Origin: JAADHI01 sp964451325
GTDB taxonomy: Bacteria > Nitrospirota > Nitrospiria > SBBL01 > JAADHI01
Direction: 5' to 3'
NCBI GenBank assembly: GCA_964451325.1
Contig: CAYVHO010000002.1
Coordinates: 217,506-281,505, forward strand
DNA length: 64,000 nucleotides
Shown here: positions 33,734-41,215 of the stretch, piece after piece
Position numbering within the stretch: position 1 is the stretch's first letter
How the letters are laid out: every line of letters starts with the position of its first letter
Notes under the pieces: model-generated
The model's database searches: none
Seen by the model: the letters and a program-made list of their open reading frames with translations, nothing else
What the model was told of the DNA's origin: nothing
Translations under genes and position numbers: made by a program

Positions 33734-33838
33734 GTAGGGGCGACCCCCCGTGGTCGCCCGGAGCCGAGATTAATCAGCCGATTTACCATAAAACCCGAAT
33801 ACATCAAAAATAGGGCGACCACAGGGGGTCGCCCCTAC
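33734..33838. repeat. REP pair after the RAYT gene
   Basis: Left arm 33734-33759 is identical to the left arm at 28266. Right arm 33813-33838 is its complement with one mismatch. The spacer is about 53 bases. It fills most of the gap between RAYT and cobT and ends 12 bases before the cobT start. Confidence 0.85.
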
Positions 33839-33850
33839 AAAGGGCACCAT

Positions 33851-34915
33851 ATGGATCATATTAAGCAGACTCTCAATCAAATCAACATGCCCGATCTTCA
33901 ATGGCAGAAGCGTGCGCAAGACCACTTGGATTGCCTCACCAAACCGCCGGGCAGTTTGGGGCGTTTAGAAGAAATTGCGACCTGGTTTATTCAAGTCAGC
34001 GGAAAATTTCCGCCATTGCTCCCAAAAAAGATGCTCTTTACGTTTGCGGCGGATCACGGGGTGACGGATGAAGGGGTGAGCGCCTTTCCTAAATCGGTGA
34101 CGGCGCAGATGGTTTACAATTTTTTAAACGGGGGTGCGGCGGTGAATGTGCTGGCGCGCCATGCGGGTGCAGAAGTCCGGGTCGTGGACATGGGTGTGGA
34201 TGCGGATTTTAAGACCCTCCCGACTTTGATGGACCGCAAAATCGCACGCGGGACACAAAACATGGTGCAAGGCCCTGCGATGTCCCGGCAAGCTGCGGAA
34301 AAGTCGATTAAAGTAGGGATGGACTTGGCCGAAACTGCAGTACAGGAAGGCGCGACTTTTTTTGGCGTGGGCGAAATGGGCATCGGTAATACGACGGCGG
34401 CGAGTGCGATTACGGCAGTTTTATGCAATGCGCCCATCGAAAATGTCACGGGTCGCGGCACGGGCATCAATGACACGGCCCTTCAACACAAACAAAAGGT
34501 GATTCGCCGGGCCATTGAGATCAATCAGCCCGATTCAAAGGATCCCTTGGATGTGTTGGCAAAAGTCGGTGGATTTGAAATCGGCGGCATGGTCGGCTTG
34601 ATCCTGGGTGTGGCGGCGCACCAGATTCCCGTTATTATTGACGGGTTTATCTCGACGGCTGCGGCTTTGATTGCCGTCGCGCTGAAATCAGAGCTGAAAC
34701 ACTATTTACTTGCGTCCCACGAGTCGGTCGAACCTGGACATCGTATCGCCCTCCAGGATTTGGGGCTTTCGCCGCTCTTGCAGTTTGACCTGCGTTTGGG
34801 GGAGGGTACGGGTGCGGCTTTGGGCATGAGTATGGTGGATGCGGCGATTAAAATCGTAAATGAGATGGCGACTTTTGAGCAAGCCGGGGTCTCCAATAAA
34901 ACGGAGTCTGCGTGA
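33851..34915 (+). CDS. cobT: Nicotinate-nucleotide-dimethylbenzimidazole phosphoribosyltransferase
   Basis: 354 residues. It makes alpha-ribazole phosphate from DMB (the product of BluB) and nicotinate mononucleotide. Marks: LTKPPGSLGRLEEIATW, TFAADHGVTDEGVSAFP, GEMGIGNTTAASAI, and the catalytic glutamate in LRLGEGTGAALGM. AAAGGG (33839-33844) is the likely ribosome binding site, just outside the REP arm. Its end overlaps cobS by GTGA. Confidence 0.95.
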   Translation: MDHIKQTLNQINMPDLQWQKRAQDHLDCLTKPPGSLGRLEEIATWFIQVSGKFPPLLPKKMLFTFAADHGVTDEGVSAFPKSVTAQMVYNFLNGGAAVNVLARHAGAEVRVVDMGVDADFKTLPTLMDRKIARGTQNMVQGPAMSRQAAEKSIKVGMDLAETAVQEGATFFGVGEMGIGNTTAASAITAVLCNAPIENVTGRGTGINDTALQHKQKVIRRAIEINQPDSKDPLDVLAKVGGFEIGGMVGLILGVAAHQIPVIIDGFISTAAALIAVALKSELKHYLLASHESVEPGHRIALQDLGLSPLLQFDLRLGEGTGAALGMSMVDAAIKIVNEMATFEQAGVSNKTESA

Positions 34916-35670
34916 AGGCATTTTTCAGTGCTTTGAGCACGCTGACGATTTTGCCTGTTCCCCGCCGTTTTCAGTGTGACGAAAAAAGTTTGGCGGCTTC
35001 TATTGTCTATTTCCCACTCGTGGGTTTATTTGTGGGGGCCTTGCTTGCGGTCTTGGTGTATCTCTTAAAACCCATTTTGTCCCCGCTGCCTTTGGCTGCG
35101 GTACTGCTTTTTGTCTCTGTTGTGCTCACAGGGGGACTTCACCTTGATGGTGTGGCCGATCTTGCAGACGGTTTGGGCGCAGGCGGCTCGCCCGAACGTA
35201 TCTTGGCCGTGATGAAAGAAAGTCAGATCGGGGCCTTTGCGGTCATTGCCCTTGTGTTGGTCTTGCTGCTTAAATTTTCACTTTTTTTCGAGATCATCGA
35301 AAAGGGCCGATGGCTGGATTTTTTGTTGATGGCCCTGCTCAGCCGATGGGCGATGGCCCTGGCGGCTTTTTTAGGAAAGTATCCGAGGGCCGTAGGCACG
35401 GGCCTGCCTTTTATCGGAAAAATTTCTGGGATGCAGATCTTATTTGCAACAGGTTTTACGCTGCTGATTTCTGGCCTCATCCTGGGTGTTTCTGGTTTGT
35501 TTGCAATGGCGCTCGCCACACTGATAACGGTCTCGTTTGTGTCGTATCTTAAACAAAAATTGGGGGGTATGACCGGGGACGGACTGGGGGCCTTGAATGA
35601 AAAAGTTGAGGTTTTGCTCATGTTGTCTCTGTTGATGATTCCCCCTATTGGCCCTGGAGGTCTCTTGTGA
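34912..35670 (+). CDS. cobS: Adenosylcobinamide-GDP ribazoletransferase (cobalamin synthase)
   Basis: 252 residues, integral membrane, about six to seven helices. Joins activated cobinamide and alpha-ribazole (phosphate) at the membrane. Marks: GGLHLDGVADLADGLGAGGSPERILAVMKESQIGAFA with the metal-binding acidic residues, and GGMTGDGLGALNE. GTG start overlaps cobT. An alpha-ribazole phosphatase (CobC) was not found in the window. Confidence 0.95.
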   Translation: MKAFFSALSTLTILPVPRRFQCDEKSLAASIVYFPLVGLFVGALLAVLVYLLKPILSPLPLAAVLLFVSVVLTGGLHLDGVADLADGLGAGGSPERILAVMKESQIGAFAVIALVLVLLLKFSLFFEIIEKGRWLDFLLMALLSRWAMALAAFLGKYPRAVGTGLPFIGKISGMQILFATGFTLLISGLILGVSGLFAMALATLITVSFVSYLKQKLGGMTGDGLGALNEKVEVLLMLSLLMIPPIGPGGLL

Positions 35671-36611
35671 AAATCGTTTCTTTTTTACCCGGTGCGACCG
35701 AAATGCTCTATGCCCTGGGGCTTGAAGACCAGCTTGTTGGCGTCACGCATGAATGTGATTTTCCCGAAGCTGCTCGCGATTTACCCATTGTGGTACGAAA
35801 TACGATAGACATGAAGGGTCTTGGCCAGCAGGAAATTGACGATGCCGTGCGCAAGGCCGTGCATGAAGGCAAAAGTCTTTACGCCGTAGATGAACAGACC
35901 TTAAAAAGCATCGCACCCGATCTCATTCTGACACAAGACCTTTGCCAGGTGTGTGCCCCTTCCGGGAACGAAATCAGCCAGCTCTTGCAACATTTGCCCA
36001 AAAAACCTGAAGTGGTGTACTTGACGCCAAAGTCTTTGACCGACATTTTTGAAAATATCCTGCAAGTGGGCCAAGCGGTCGGACAAAAAAAAGTGGCTGT
36101 GCAATACGTGGGCGCGCTGCAAGGTCGCATGGACGTGATTAAAGAGAAGGTCAGTCATTTAAACACACGTCCTCGCGTGTTTTTTATGGAATGGCTTGCC
36201 CCGCCCTACTGCGCGGGGCATTGGGTGGGAGAAATGATCGATATCGCGGGCGGGCTTGATCCCCTGGCGAAAAAAGGGGTCGATTCAGTACGGGTGTCCT
36301 GGGAAGAGATTGTGAACGCCGCGCCAGATATTCTGATTTTGTCGCCCTGCGGTTTTGATCTTGAACAAACGGTGGCGCAAGCAGGTTTGCTGAGGGAAAA
36401 TCCGGCTTGGAAAAATATCCCCGCGGTAAAAAATGGGCGGGTCTATGCCGTGGATGCAAACAGTTATTTTGCACGTCCCGGCCCAAGGGTGGTGGATGGC
36501 ATTGAATTATTGGCACATTTGTTTCACCCGGAGGTTTTTGATGGCTTGGGTGTTGAAGCGGCGTTTCGAGTTTTGAATCTTGAAGATTTTTCTGATCAAA
36601 GCGTTTCGTAG
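35667..36611 (+). CDS. BtuF-like cobalamin-binding protein without a signal peptide
   Basis: 314 residues from a GTG overlapping cobS (GTGA). The protein starts directly with the first strand (KIVSFLPGATEMLYALGL), so no export signal exists and it should stay in the cytoplasm. Family marks: GVTHECDFP, TQDLCQVCAPS, and EWLAPPYCAGHWVGEMIDIAGG. It differs strongly from the exported binding protein at 21.5 kb. Corrinoid trafficking or scavenging inside the cell is an inference from the fold and its operon. Confidence 0.8.
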   Translation: MKIVSFLPGATEMLYALGLEDQLVGVTHECDFPEAARDLPIVVRNTIDMKGLGQQEIDDAVRKAVHEGKSLYAVDEQTLKSIAPDLILTQDLCQVCAPSGNEISQLLQHLPKKPEVVYLTPKSLTDIFENILQVGQAVGQKKVAVQYVGALQGRMDVIKEKVSHLNTRPRVFFMEWLAPPYCAGHWVGEMIDIAGGLDPLAKKGVDSVRVSWEEIVNAAPDILILSPCGFDLEQTVAQAGLLRENPAWKNIPAVKNGRVYAVDANSYFARPGPRVVDGIELLAHLFHPEVFDGLGVEAAFRVLNLEDFSDQSVS

Positions 36612-36644
36612 GAGAATTCTTGCCTTGTTTTCAGTTTATTTGAT

Positions 36645-36670
36645 ATTATGTACGGTATATCCGTACATAA
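36645..36670. promoter_or_regulatory. Palindromic operator before yefM/yoeB
   Basis: TATGTACGG and CCGTACATA (36647-36655 and 36661-36669) flank TATAT. TGTAC/GTACA half sites recall the TGTACA hexamers bound by YefM-YoeB in E. coli. The site lies 15 bases before the antitoxin ATG, fitting autoregulation. Confidence 0.65.
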
Positions 36671-36683
36671 ATAGGTGAGCAGA

Positions 36684-36956
36684 ATGGACAGTATCAGCGT
36701 GAATAAATTTAGAGACAATCTCAAATCATGTGTCGAAGAAATCGCAAACACCCATAGTCCACTGAAAGTGACGCGACGAAATGGGGAAGACTTTGTGGTC
36801 ATTAGCGCGGAAGACTGGGAGCGAGAACAAGAGACACTCTATGTTCTGCAAAACAACAGCCTAATGCGGCAAATTTCCAAATCATTACAGACACAGATAA
36901 AAAACAAGGGTTACACCCCCACACCAGAGGAGATGAATGAGATCACTGGTGTTTGA
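36684..36956 (+). CDS. yefM: YefM/Phd-type antitoxin
   Basis: 90 residues from the ATG at 36684 behind AGGTGAG; a GTG at 36675 is an alternative. The N-terminal Phd/YefM DNA-binding pattern is clear: ISVNKFRDNLKSCVEEI, then PLKVTRRNGEDFVVISAEDWE. The C-terminal tail should wrap the YoeB-type toxin whose gene overlaps by 20 bases. It lies at the left edge of the block inserted in the cobalamin cluster. Confidence 0.88.
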   Translation: MDSISVNKFRDNLKSCVEEIANTHSPLKVTRRNGEDFVVISAEDWEREQETLYVLQNNSLMRQISKSLQTQIKNKGYTPTPEEMNEITGV

Positions 36957-37206
36957 AGGCAATACCTGGTCTGCTTACGAAGCACTTAGAAAAAAAGACA
37001 AAAAGCTTCATAGGACGCTGTGTAAACTTTTGAAAGAAATGTTACGTGCTGATCCCCGTTCTGGTATGGGAAAACCAGAACCTTTAAAAAATAATCTCTC
37101 CGGTCTCTGGTCTCGCAGAATCAGCCAAAAAGACCGGGTCATTTACAAATACGATGACGAGCATGTCTATATTTTTGCAATTGGCGGACATTATGGTCAG
37201 GTTTAG
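36937..37206 (+). CDS. yoeB: YoeB-type ribonuclease toxin
   Basis: 89 residues. YoeB marks: FEGNTWSAYEALRKKDKKLHRTLCKLLKE, GKPEPLKNNLSGLWSRRISQKDRVIYKY and the C-terminal GGHYGQV, which holds the catalytic histidine and aromatic end. It cleaves mRNA at the ribosome. Intact, and followed after 18 bases by the NACHT gene, which may share its transcript. Confidence 0.9.
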   Translation: MRSLVFEGNTWSAYEALRKKDKKLHRTLCKLLKEMLRADPRSGMGKPEPLKNNLSGLWSRRISQKDRVIYKYDDEHVYIFAIGGHYGQV

Positions 37207-37224
37207 AGGAATGAAAGAGGGTCT

Positions 37225-39351
37225 ATGACAGGCGCAGAAATCGCAGTTGGAAAAGCCTTTTTTGATGTTTTTAAATGGGTTTATGAAAAATTCCCTGCTC
37301 AATCGGTCTGGAATAAATTCAAGCATGAAAAAGCGGCCCAGGCCTACGCGCAAAAAATGAAAAAGCGCTACGGCATCATTCAGCTTTGGAAAATGTCGGC
37401 ACCCACCTCCGTCGAACAAATCTACACACAGGTCAATATCCTAAAAAAACAGTCGGCTTTTCAGTCCATCTCCAAGGAGCAACTTGAAAAAATCTACTTG
37501 AATCAAGCGCGGTTTGGTGAAGTCGTAGAAGAAGGAAAAGACGGCATGGCCGCAATGCGAGAGCACGACCGTCTCTTCATTCTCGGCAAACCGGGCGCAG
37601 GGAAAACCACTTTTCTTAAACACATTGTTTTGCAGGTGATTGCTGGCAAGCTCGAAGCCATTCCTATTTTTATTCGATTGCGGGAATTTTCGGAATCGAA
37701 GCAGGCTTTAATGGATTTTATCATTGAACAATTCGATATCTGCGACTTTCCAGAAGCCCGTCCCTTCATCGAAACGATTTTGAAAAAAGGCAAAGCCATT
37801 GTGTTGTTTGATGGATTGGACGAAGTTAACATAGAGGGTGGGCACCGCGACATAGTGATTCAGGTCATTAAAGACTTTAGCGACAAATATGATCAGAGCA
37901 AAGTGGTGATCACCTGCCGAGTTGCGGCCAGCGAATACAACTTTGAAGGTTTTACCTATGTTGAAATGGCCGATTTTGACGACGCGCAAATCGAGACCTT
38001 TGTTGCAAAATGGTTTGCGGAGAATCAAAAAACCTGCAAACTCTTTTTCGATGCCTTTAAAAAACAGGAAGGCAAGCGGTTGCGTGATCTGGCAAAAAAT
38101 CCTTTGCTCTTAACGCTATTAAGTATTGGTTTTGAAGAAAGCCTACACTTTCCTGATCGGCGTTCAGAAATTTATGGAGAGGCCCTCAATGCCCTGCTAC
38201 AAAAGCGGGACAGTTCTCGAGGCATCAAAAGAGATACAATTTACAAAAAACTTTCTCTTGGACGAAAAAATCAAATGTTTGCCCGTATCGCCGCAGAAAC
38301 CTTTGAAAAAGGCGAATACCTCATTGAGAAGAAGTCCTTAGAAAAAAAGATCGTCGAATACTTAAAAAACCTGCCGCCCGGAGATGCAAAAGAAGAGATT
38401 GACGGCGAAGCCGTGCTGAAAGCCATTGAGGCCCAACACGGCATTTTTGTGGAACGCGCCAAGGGCCTCTATTCTTTTGCCCACCTTTCTTTTCAGGAAT
38501 ATTATGCGGCGAAATATGTGGCCGTAGGCCCTGAAAGCCGTCTTCCGCGCCTGATTGATTATTGTAATGATTCTCGCTGGTGGGAGGTGATTTTTTTAGC
38601 GACAGAAATGTTAGATGATGCAGATCTATTTTTCAAATTCTTCCTAAAAAAATTACGTGAACTCGGAATGACAAACAAAAAACTAACGATTCTATTAACG
38701 AAGGTTGAACAGGAGTCGAATCAAATAGGTCTTGAGTCAAGGGTTTTTGATCGTCGAAAAATCATGGTTTTTGGTTATTTATTTCCTGCAGGTCAGATTA
38801 AATTCGTTCGCGGTTTTGGTTATGTCTCTAACCTAACAATTGAACTCGCGTTTCCTGACGAAATAGGCAGAATCGAAGAGCTTAGGTTTGACAAAGCCAA
38901 ATGGTTTGACGCTCTCCACACAAACCGGACTAGGGATCTTTCCATTAGTCACTCTCTGGCCTATTACCTTTCAGTTGCCTATAATATTTCTTGTCGTTTT
39001 GGAAAATTTGGGCATAGGAAGGACGTATTAGTAGCTCTGCAGCACCACTTTTGTAAAGCTTCAAAACTAAGCGAACAAATAGGTCTCACGGGATGCGGCC
39101 CAGGTTTTTCGACTCTAAAGATCCCTTCCGAAAGTACATCGGCTAAAGAGTGGAGAGTCTTTGCGGATGAGCTCTTAGAAACTTTCAAATCCACGTTTCG
39201 TATCGAAGACTACGCGTTCACAGAGGAAGGAGCGGACCAAGTTGCTGACTATCTCGAAGCCACAATACTCCTACTCGATTGCCTCAAGGTTGCCTATGTA
39301 TCAGACCGTGCAAGGATCAAAGACCAACTCTTGCGGTCGCCTAAAAATTAG
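37225..39351 (+). CDS. NACHT-domain STAND NTPase (candidate NLR-like antiphage protein)
   Basis: 708 residues. An N-terminal helical region of about 110 residues (GAEIAVGKAFFDVFKWVYEKF) precedes the NACHT NTPase: Walker A GKPGAGKTT at residues 121-129, Walker B IVLFDGLDEVN at about 192-202, and the sensor VVITCRVA. Winged-helix-like LSFQEYYAAKYV follows at about residue 415. The C-terminal about 200 residues have no repeats I recognise. Bacterial NACHT proteins of this shape defend against phage; the effector portion here is unidentified. Its position between two toxin-antitoxin pairs supports a defence role. Confidence 0.85.
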   Translation: MTGAEIAVGKAFFDVFKWVYEKFPAQSVWNKFKHEKAAQAYAQKMKKRYGIIQLWKMSAPTSVEQIYTQVNILKKQSAFQSISKEQLEKIYLNQARFGEVVEEGKDGMAAMREHDRLFILGKPGAGKTTFLKHIVLQVIAGKLEAIPIFIRLREFSESKQALMDFIIEQFDICDFPEARPFIETILKKGKAIVLFDGLDEVNIEGGHRDIVIQVIKDFSDKYDQSKVVITCRVAASEYNFEGFTYVEMADFDDAQIETFVAKWFAENQKTCKLFFDAFKKQEGKRLRDLAKNPLLLTLLSIGFEESLHFPDRRSEIYGEALNALLQKRDSSRGIKRDTIYKKLSLGRKNQMFARIAAETFEKGEYLIEKKSLEKKIVEYLKNLPPGDAKEEIDGEAVLKAIEAQHGIFVERAKGLYSFAHLSFQEYYAAKYVAVGPESRLPRLIDYCNDSRWWEVIFLATEMLDDADLFFKFFLKKLRELGMTNKKLTILLTKVEQESNQIGLESRVFDRRKIMVFGYLFPAGQIKFVRGFGYVSNLTIELAFPDEIGRIEELRFDKAKWFDALHTNRTRDLSISHSLAYYLSVAYNISCRFGKFGHRKDVLVALQHHFCKASKLSEQIGLTGCGPGFSTLKIPSESTSAKEWRVFADELLETFKSTFRIEDYAFTEEGADQVADYLEATILLLDCLKVAYVSDRARIKDQLLRSPKN

Positions 39352-39359
39352 ATTTAAAC

Positions 39360-39371
39360 TATGATATCATA
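39360..39371. promoter_or_regulatory. 12-base palindrome before hicA, candidate HicB operator
   Basis: TATGATATCATA is a perfect palindrome 16 bases before the hicA ATG, close to where a -10 element would lie. HicB antitoxins repress their own promoter through such sites. Not demonstrated here. Confidence 0.4.
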
Positions 39372-39387
39372 TTGATACTAAACACCT

Positions 39388-39585
39388 ATGCCGCAAAAAT
39401 TAAAAGAACTCATTCGAGATCTTAAAAAAGCAGGTTTTGTCGATCGGGGTGGGAAAGGCAGTCATCGTAATTTTGTGCATCAGAAAGTCAATCAAGCTGT
39501 GACGCTTTCGGGGAAATCCGGCGCAGATGCTTTGGCCTATCAAATCAAGGCAGTCAAATTAGCCCTCAAGGAGTCAAAAAAATGA
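39388..39585 (+). CDS. hicA: HicA-type toxin
   Basis: 65 residues with the dsRBD-like HicA pattern: LKELIRDLKKAGFVDRGGKGSHRNFVH, including the catalytic histidine in GSHRNF. Typical HicA toxins are mRNA interferases. No strong ribosome binding site is visible upstream. Overlaps hicB by ATGA, toxin first, as in canonical hicAB. Confidence 0.9.
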   Translation: MPQKLKELIRDLKKAGFVDRGGKGSHRNFVHQKVNQAVTLSGKSGADALAYQIKAVKLALKESKK

Positions 39586-39956
39586 AGGATTCTGACCGTT
39601 ATTTAAAAATTGTGGAATGGTCTGAAGAGGACAAGTTTTATGTGGGAAGTGCCCCCGGGTTTATTTATGGCGGCTGCCACGGCGAGAATGAGGCAGAGGT
39701 GTACAAAGAACTCTGTGAAATCGTCGAAGAAAATATTGCACTTTACAAAACAGATCAAAAGCCTCTCCCTCCGGAAACGGCGGGCAAAGACTATTCCGGT
39801 AAGTTTTTACTGCGCACGGGCAAAGAATTGCACAAGGTGCTTTCGATTCGTGCCAGCCAATCAGGAGACAGTTTGAATCATTTTTGTACAACAATGTTAA
39901 AAAAAGCCATTTCTGAATCCAGACCTTCAAACAAAAACATGAAACGCAGTGCTTAA
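39582..39956 (+). CDS. hicB: HicB-type antitoxin
   Basis: 124 residues. A partial RNase H-like N-terminal domain (YLKIVEWSEEDKFYVGSAPGF, HGENEAEVYKELCEIVEENI) is followed by a ribbon-helix-helix DNA-binding end (KVLSIRASQSGDSLNHFCTTMLKKAI). Neutralises HicA and represses the operon. The next gene, the PduO-type adenosyltransferase, starts 18 bases on. Confidence 0.9.
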   Translation: MKDSDRYLKIVEWSEEDKFYVGSAPGFIYGGCHGENEAEVYKELCEIVEENIALYKTDQKPLPPETAGKDYSGKFLLRTGKELHKVLSIRASQSGDSLNHFCTTMLKKAISESRPSNKNMKRSA

Positions 39957-39974
39957 AACAGAGGGATAAAAACC

Positions 39975-40553
39975 ATGCGCATCACAAAAGTCTATACCCG
40001 TACCGGAGACAAAGGCACGACCCGTTTGGTCGGCGGCCAAAAAATCGCCAAAGACCATCTTCGCATTGAATGTTACGGCACGGTGGATGAACTCAATTCA
40101 ATCGTGGGTTTGGCGCGGGCCTTTAATAACGATGAAGGTGTTGCCGAGGCGACGGAACTTGACGAAATGTTACACACAATTCAAGATCGGTTGTTTGATA
40201 TCGGTAGTATTCTGGCGACCCCGCCGGGAGAAGAATCCGAGGCGATGAAAACGATGTTGAGTCAGGAAGTGGATGCCCTCGAATCCCTCATGGATACTCG
40301 CCAGGCCAAACTCAAACCACTGAAAGAATTCATCCTGCCCGGCGGTGGAAAAGTCGGGGCTTTTTTACATCAAGCACGTACGGTTTGCCGAAGATCGGAG
40401 CGGCTTTGTGTGCGGCTGAACAAAGAAGAGCCCGTGCCGGAAGAAGTTTTGCGTTATATCAATCGCCTGAGCGATGTTTTTTTTGTGCTCTCCCGCTGGA
40501 TCGCACAAGCCCAAAATGAGGATGAAACCCTCTGGCGACGACACAAAAGGTGA
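39975..40553 (+). CDS. pduO: Cob(I)alamin adenosyltransferase, PduO type
   Basis: 192 residues. Marks: YTRTGDKGTTRLVGG at the start, the helical core VDELNSIVGLARA, RTVCRRSERL and NRLSDVFFVLSRW. It performs the same ATP-dependent adenosylation as CobO through an unrelated trimeric four-helix fold. The cluster thus encodes both classes, perhaps for different corrinoid intermediates or for delivery to an enzyme. Intact; preceded by hicB and followed by vapB. Confidence 0.95.
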   Translation: MRITKVYTRTGDKGTTRLVGGQKIAKDHLRIECYGTVDELNSIVGLARAFNNDEGVAEATELDEMLHTIQDRLFDIGSILATPPGEESEAMKTMLSQEVDALESLMDTRQAKLKPLKEFILPGGGKVGAFLHQARTVCRRSERLCVRLNKEEPVPEEVLRYINRLSDVFFVLSRWIAQAQNEDETLWRRHKR

Positions 40554-40574
40554 GCAGGAAATGATGCCTTTTTT

Positions 40575-40601
40575 TTGACACATCTTATTGTGTGTTAGAA
40601 T
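40575..40601 (+). promoter_or_regulatory. Promoter and operator of vapBC
   Basis: A perfect -35 TTGACA (40575-40580) and a -10 TAGAAT (40596-40601) are 15 bases apart, slightly short. ACACA and TGTGT (40578-40593) form an inverted repeat across the spacer, a likely VapBC binding site. GGAGG follows before the vapB ATG. Confidence 0.5.
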
Positions 40602-40622
40602 GTGTGAGTGGAGGTGTGAATT

Positions 40623-40817
40623 ATGGCAACAAATCTTGCAATTGATAATACGCTGATTGATCAGGCTTTGAAGCTTGGTGGTTTTAAAACCAAAAAAGAC
40701 ACCGTGAACACGGCCTTGCGCGAGTTTATTGATCGACGGAAACAAATTGAAATTATTGAATTATTTGGAAATTTAGACCCAGATCCTGACTATGACTATA
40801 AAAAAGGTCGTCAGTGA
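40623..40817 (+). CDS. vapB: VapB-type antitoxin
   Basis: 64 residues. TNLAIDNTLIDQALKLGGFKTKKDTVNTALREFIDRR is the classic VapB (DUF2191-like) ribbon-helix-helix, and the acidic tail NLDPDPDYDYKK would fill the toxin active site. It has its own promoter and GGAGG. Overlaps vapC by GTGA. Confidence 0.92.
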   Translation: MATNLAIDNTLIDQALKLGGFKTKKDTVNTALREFIDRRKQIEIIELFGNLDPDPDYDYKKGRQ

Positions 40818-41215
40818 AAGTGCTTGTAGACACCCCCATTTGGTCTTACGCGCTTCGATCAAACTGCAAAGGCTTTGAGAAACATGTTTCGAAATTAGAG
40901 AGCCTTATTCTTGATCAACGCGTGCTCATCATGGGGCCGATTCGCCAGGAAGTTTTATCGGGTTATAGCGACATGAGGCAGTTTGAGAAGCTCAGAAAAA
41001 AACTGAGCTATTTTGAAAATACGCCAATCGCTGAGGCCGATTATGTTGAGGCTGCAAAACTTTCCAATATCTGTCGGCAAAAAGGTATTCAAGGTTCGCA
41101 CATCGACTTCTTGATTTGTGCGGTCTCCATTAGATTGAAAGTGGAAGTATTGACAAGTGATCGAGATTTTAGTTTTTATCAACAACACATTCCTATCAAA
41201 CAACATCAGCTGTGA
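40814..41215 (+). CDS. vapC: VapC-type PIN-domain ribonuclease toxin
   Basis: 133 residues from a GTG. PIN acidic residues: VDTPIWSYAL (first Asp), RQEVLSGYSD (Glu), GSHIDFLICAVSI (Asp) and LTSDRDF (Asp). The enzyme cuts structured RNA such as tRNA. Its TGA overlaps the GTG start of cbiP, and cbiP has no ribosome binding site of its own that I can see, so a toxin gene and a B12 gene appear translationally joined. Confidence 0.93.
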   Translation: MKVLVDTPIWSYALRSNCKGFEKHVSKLESLILDQRVLIMGPIRQEVLSGYSDMRQFEKLRKKLSYFENTPIAEADYVEAAKLSNICRQKGIQGSHIDFLICAVSIRLKVEVLTSDRDFSFYQQHIPIKQHQL

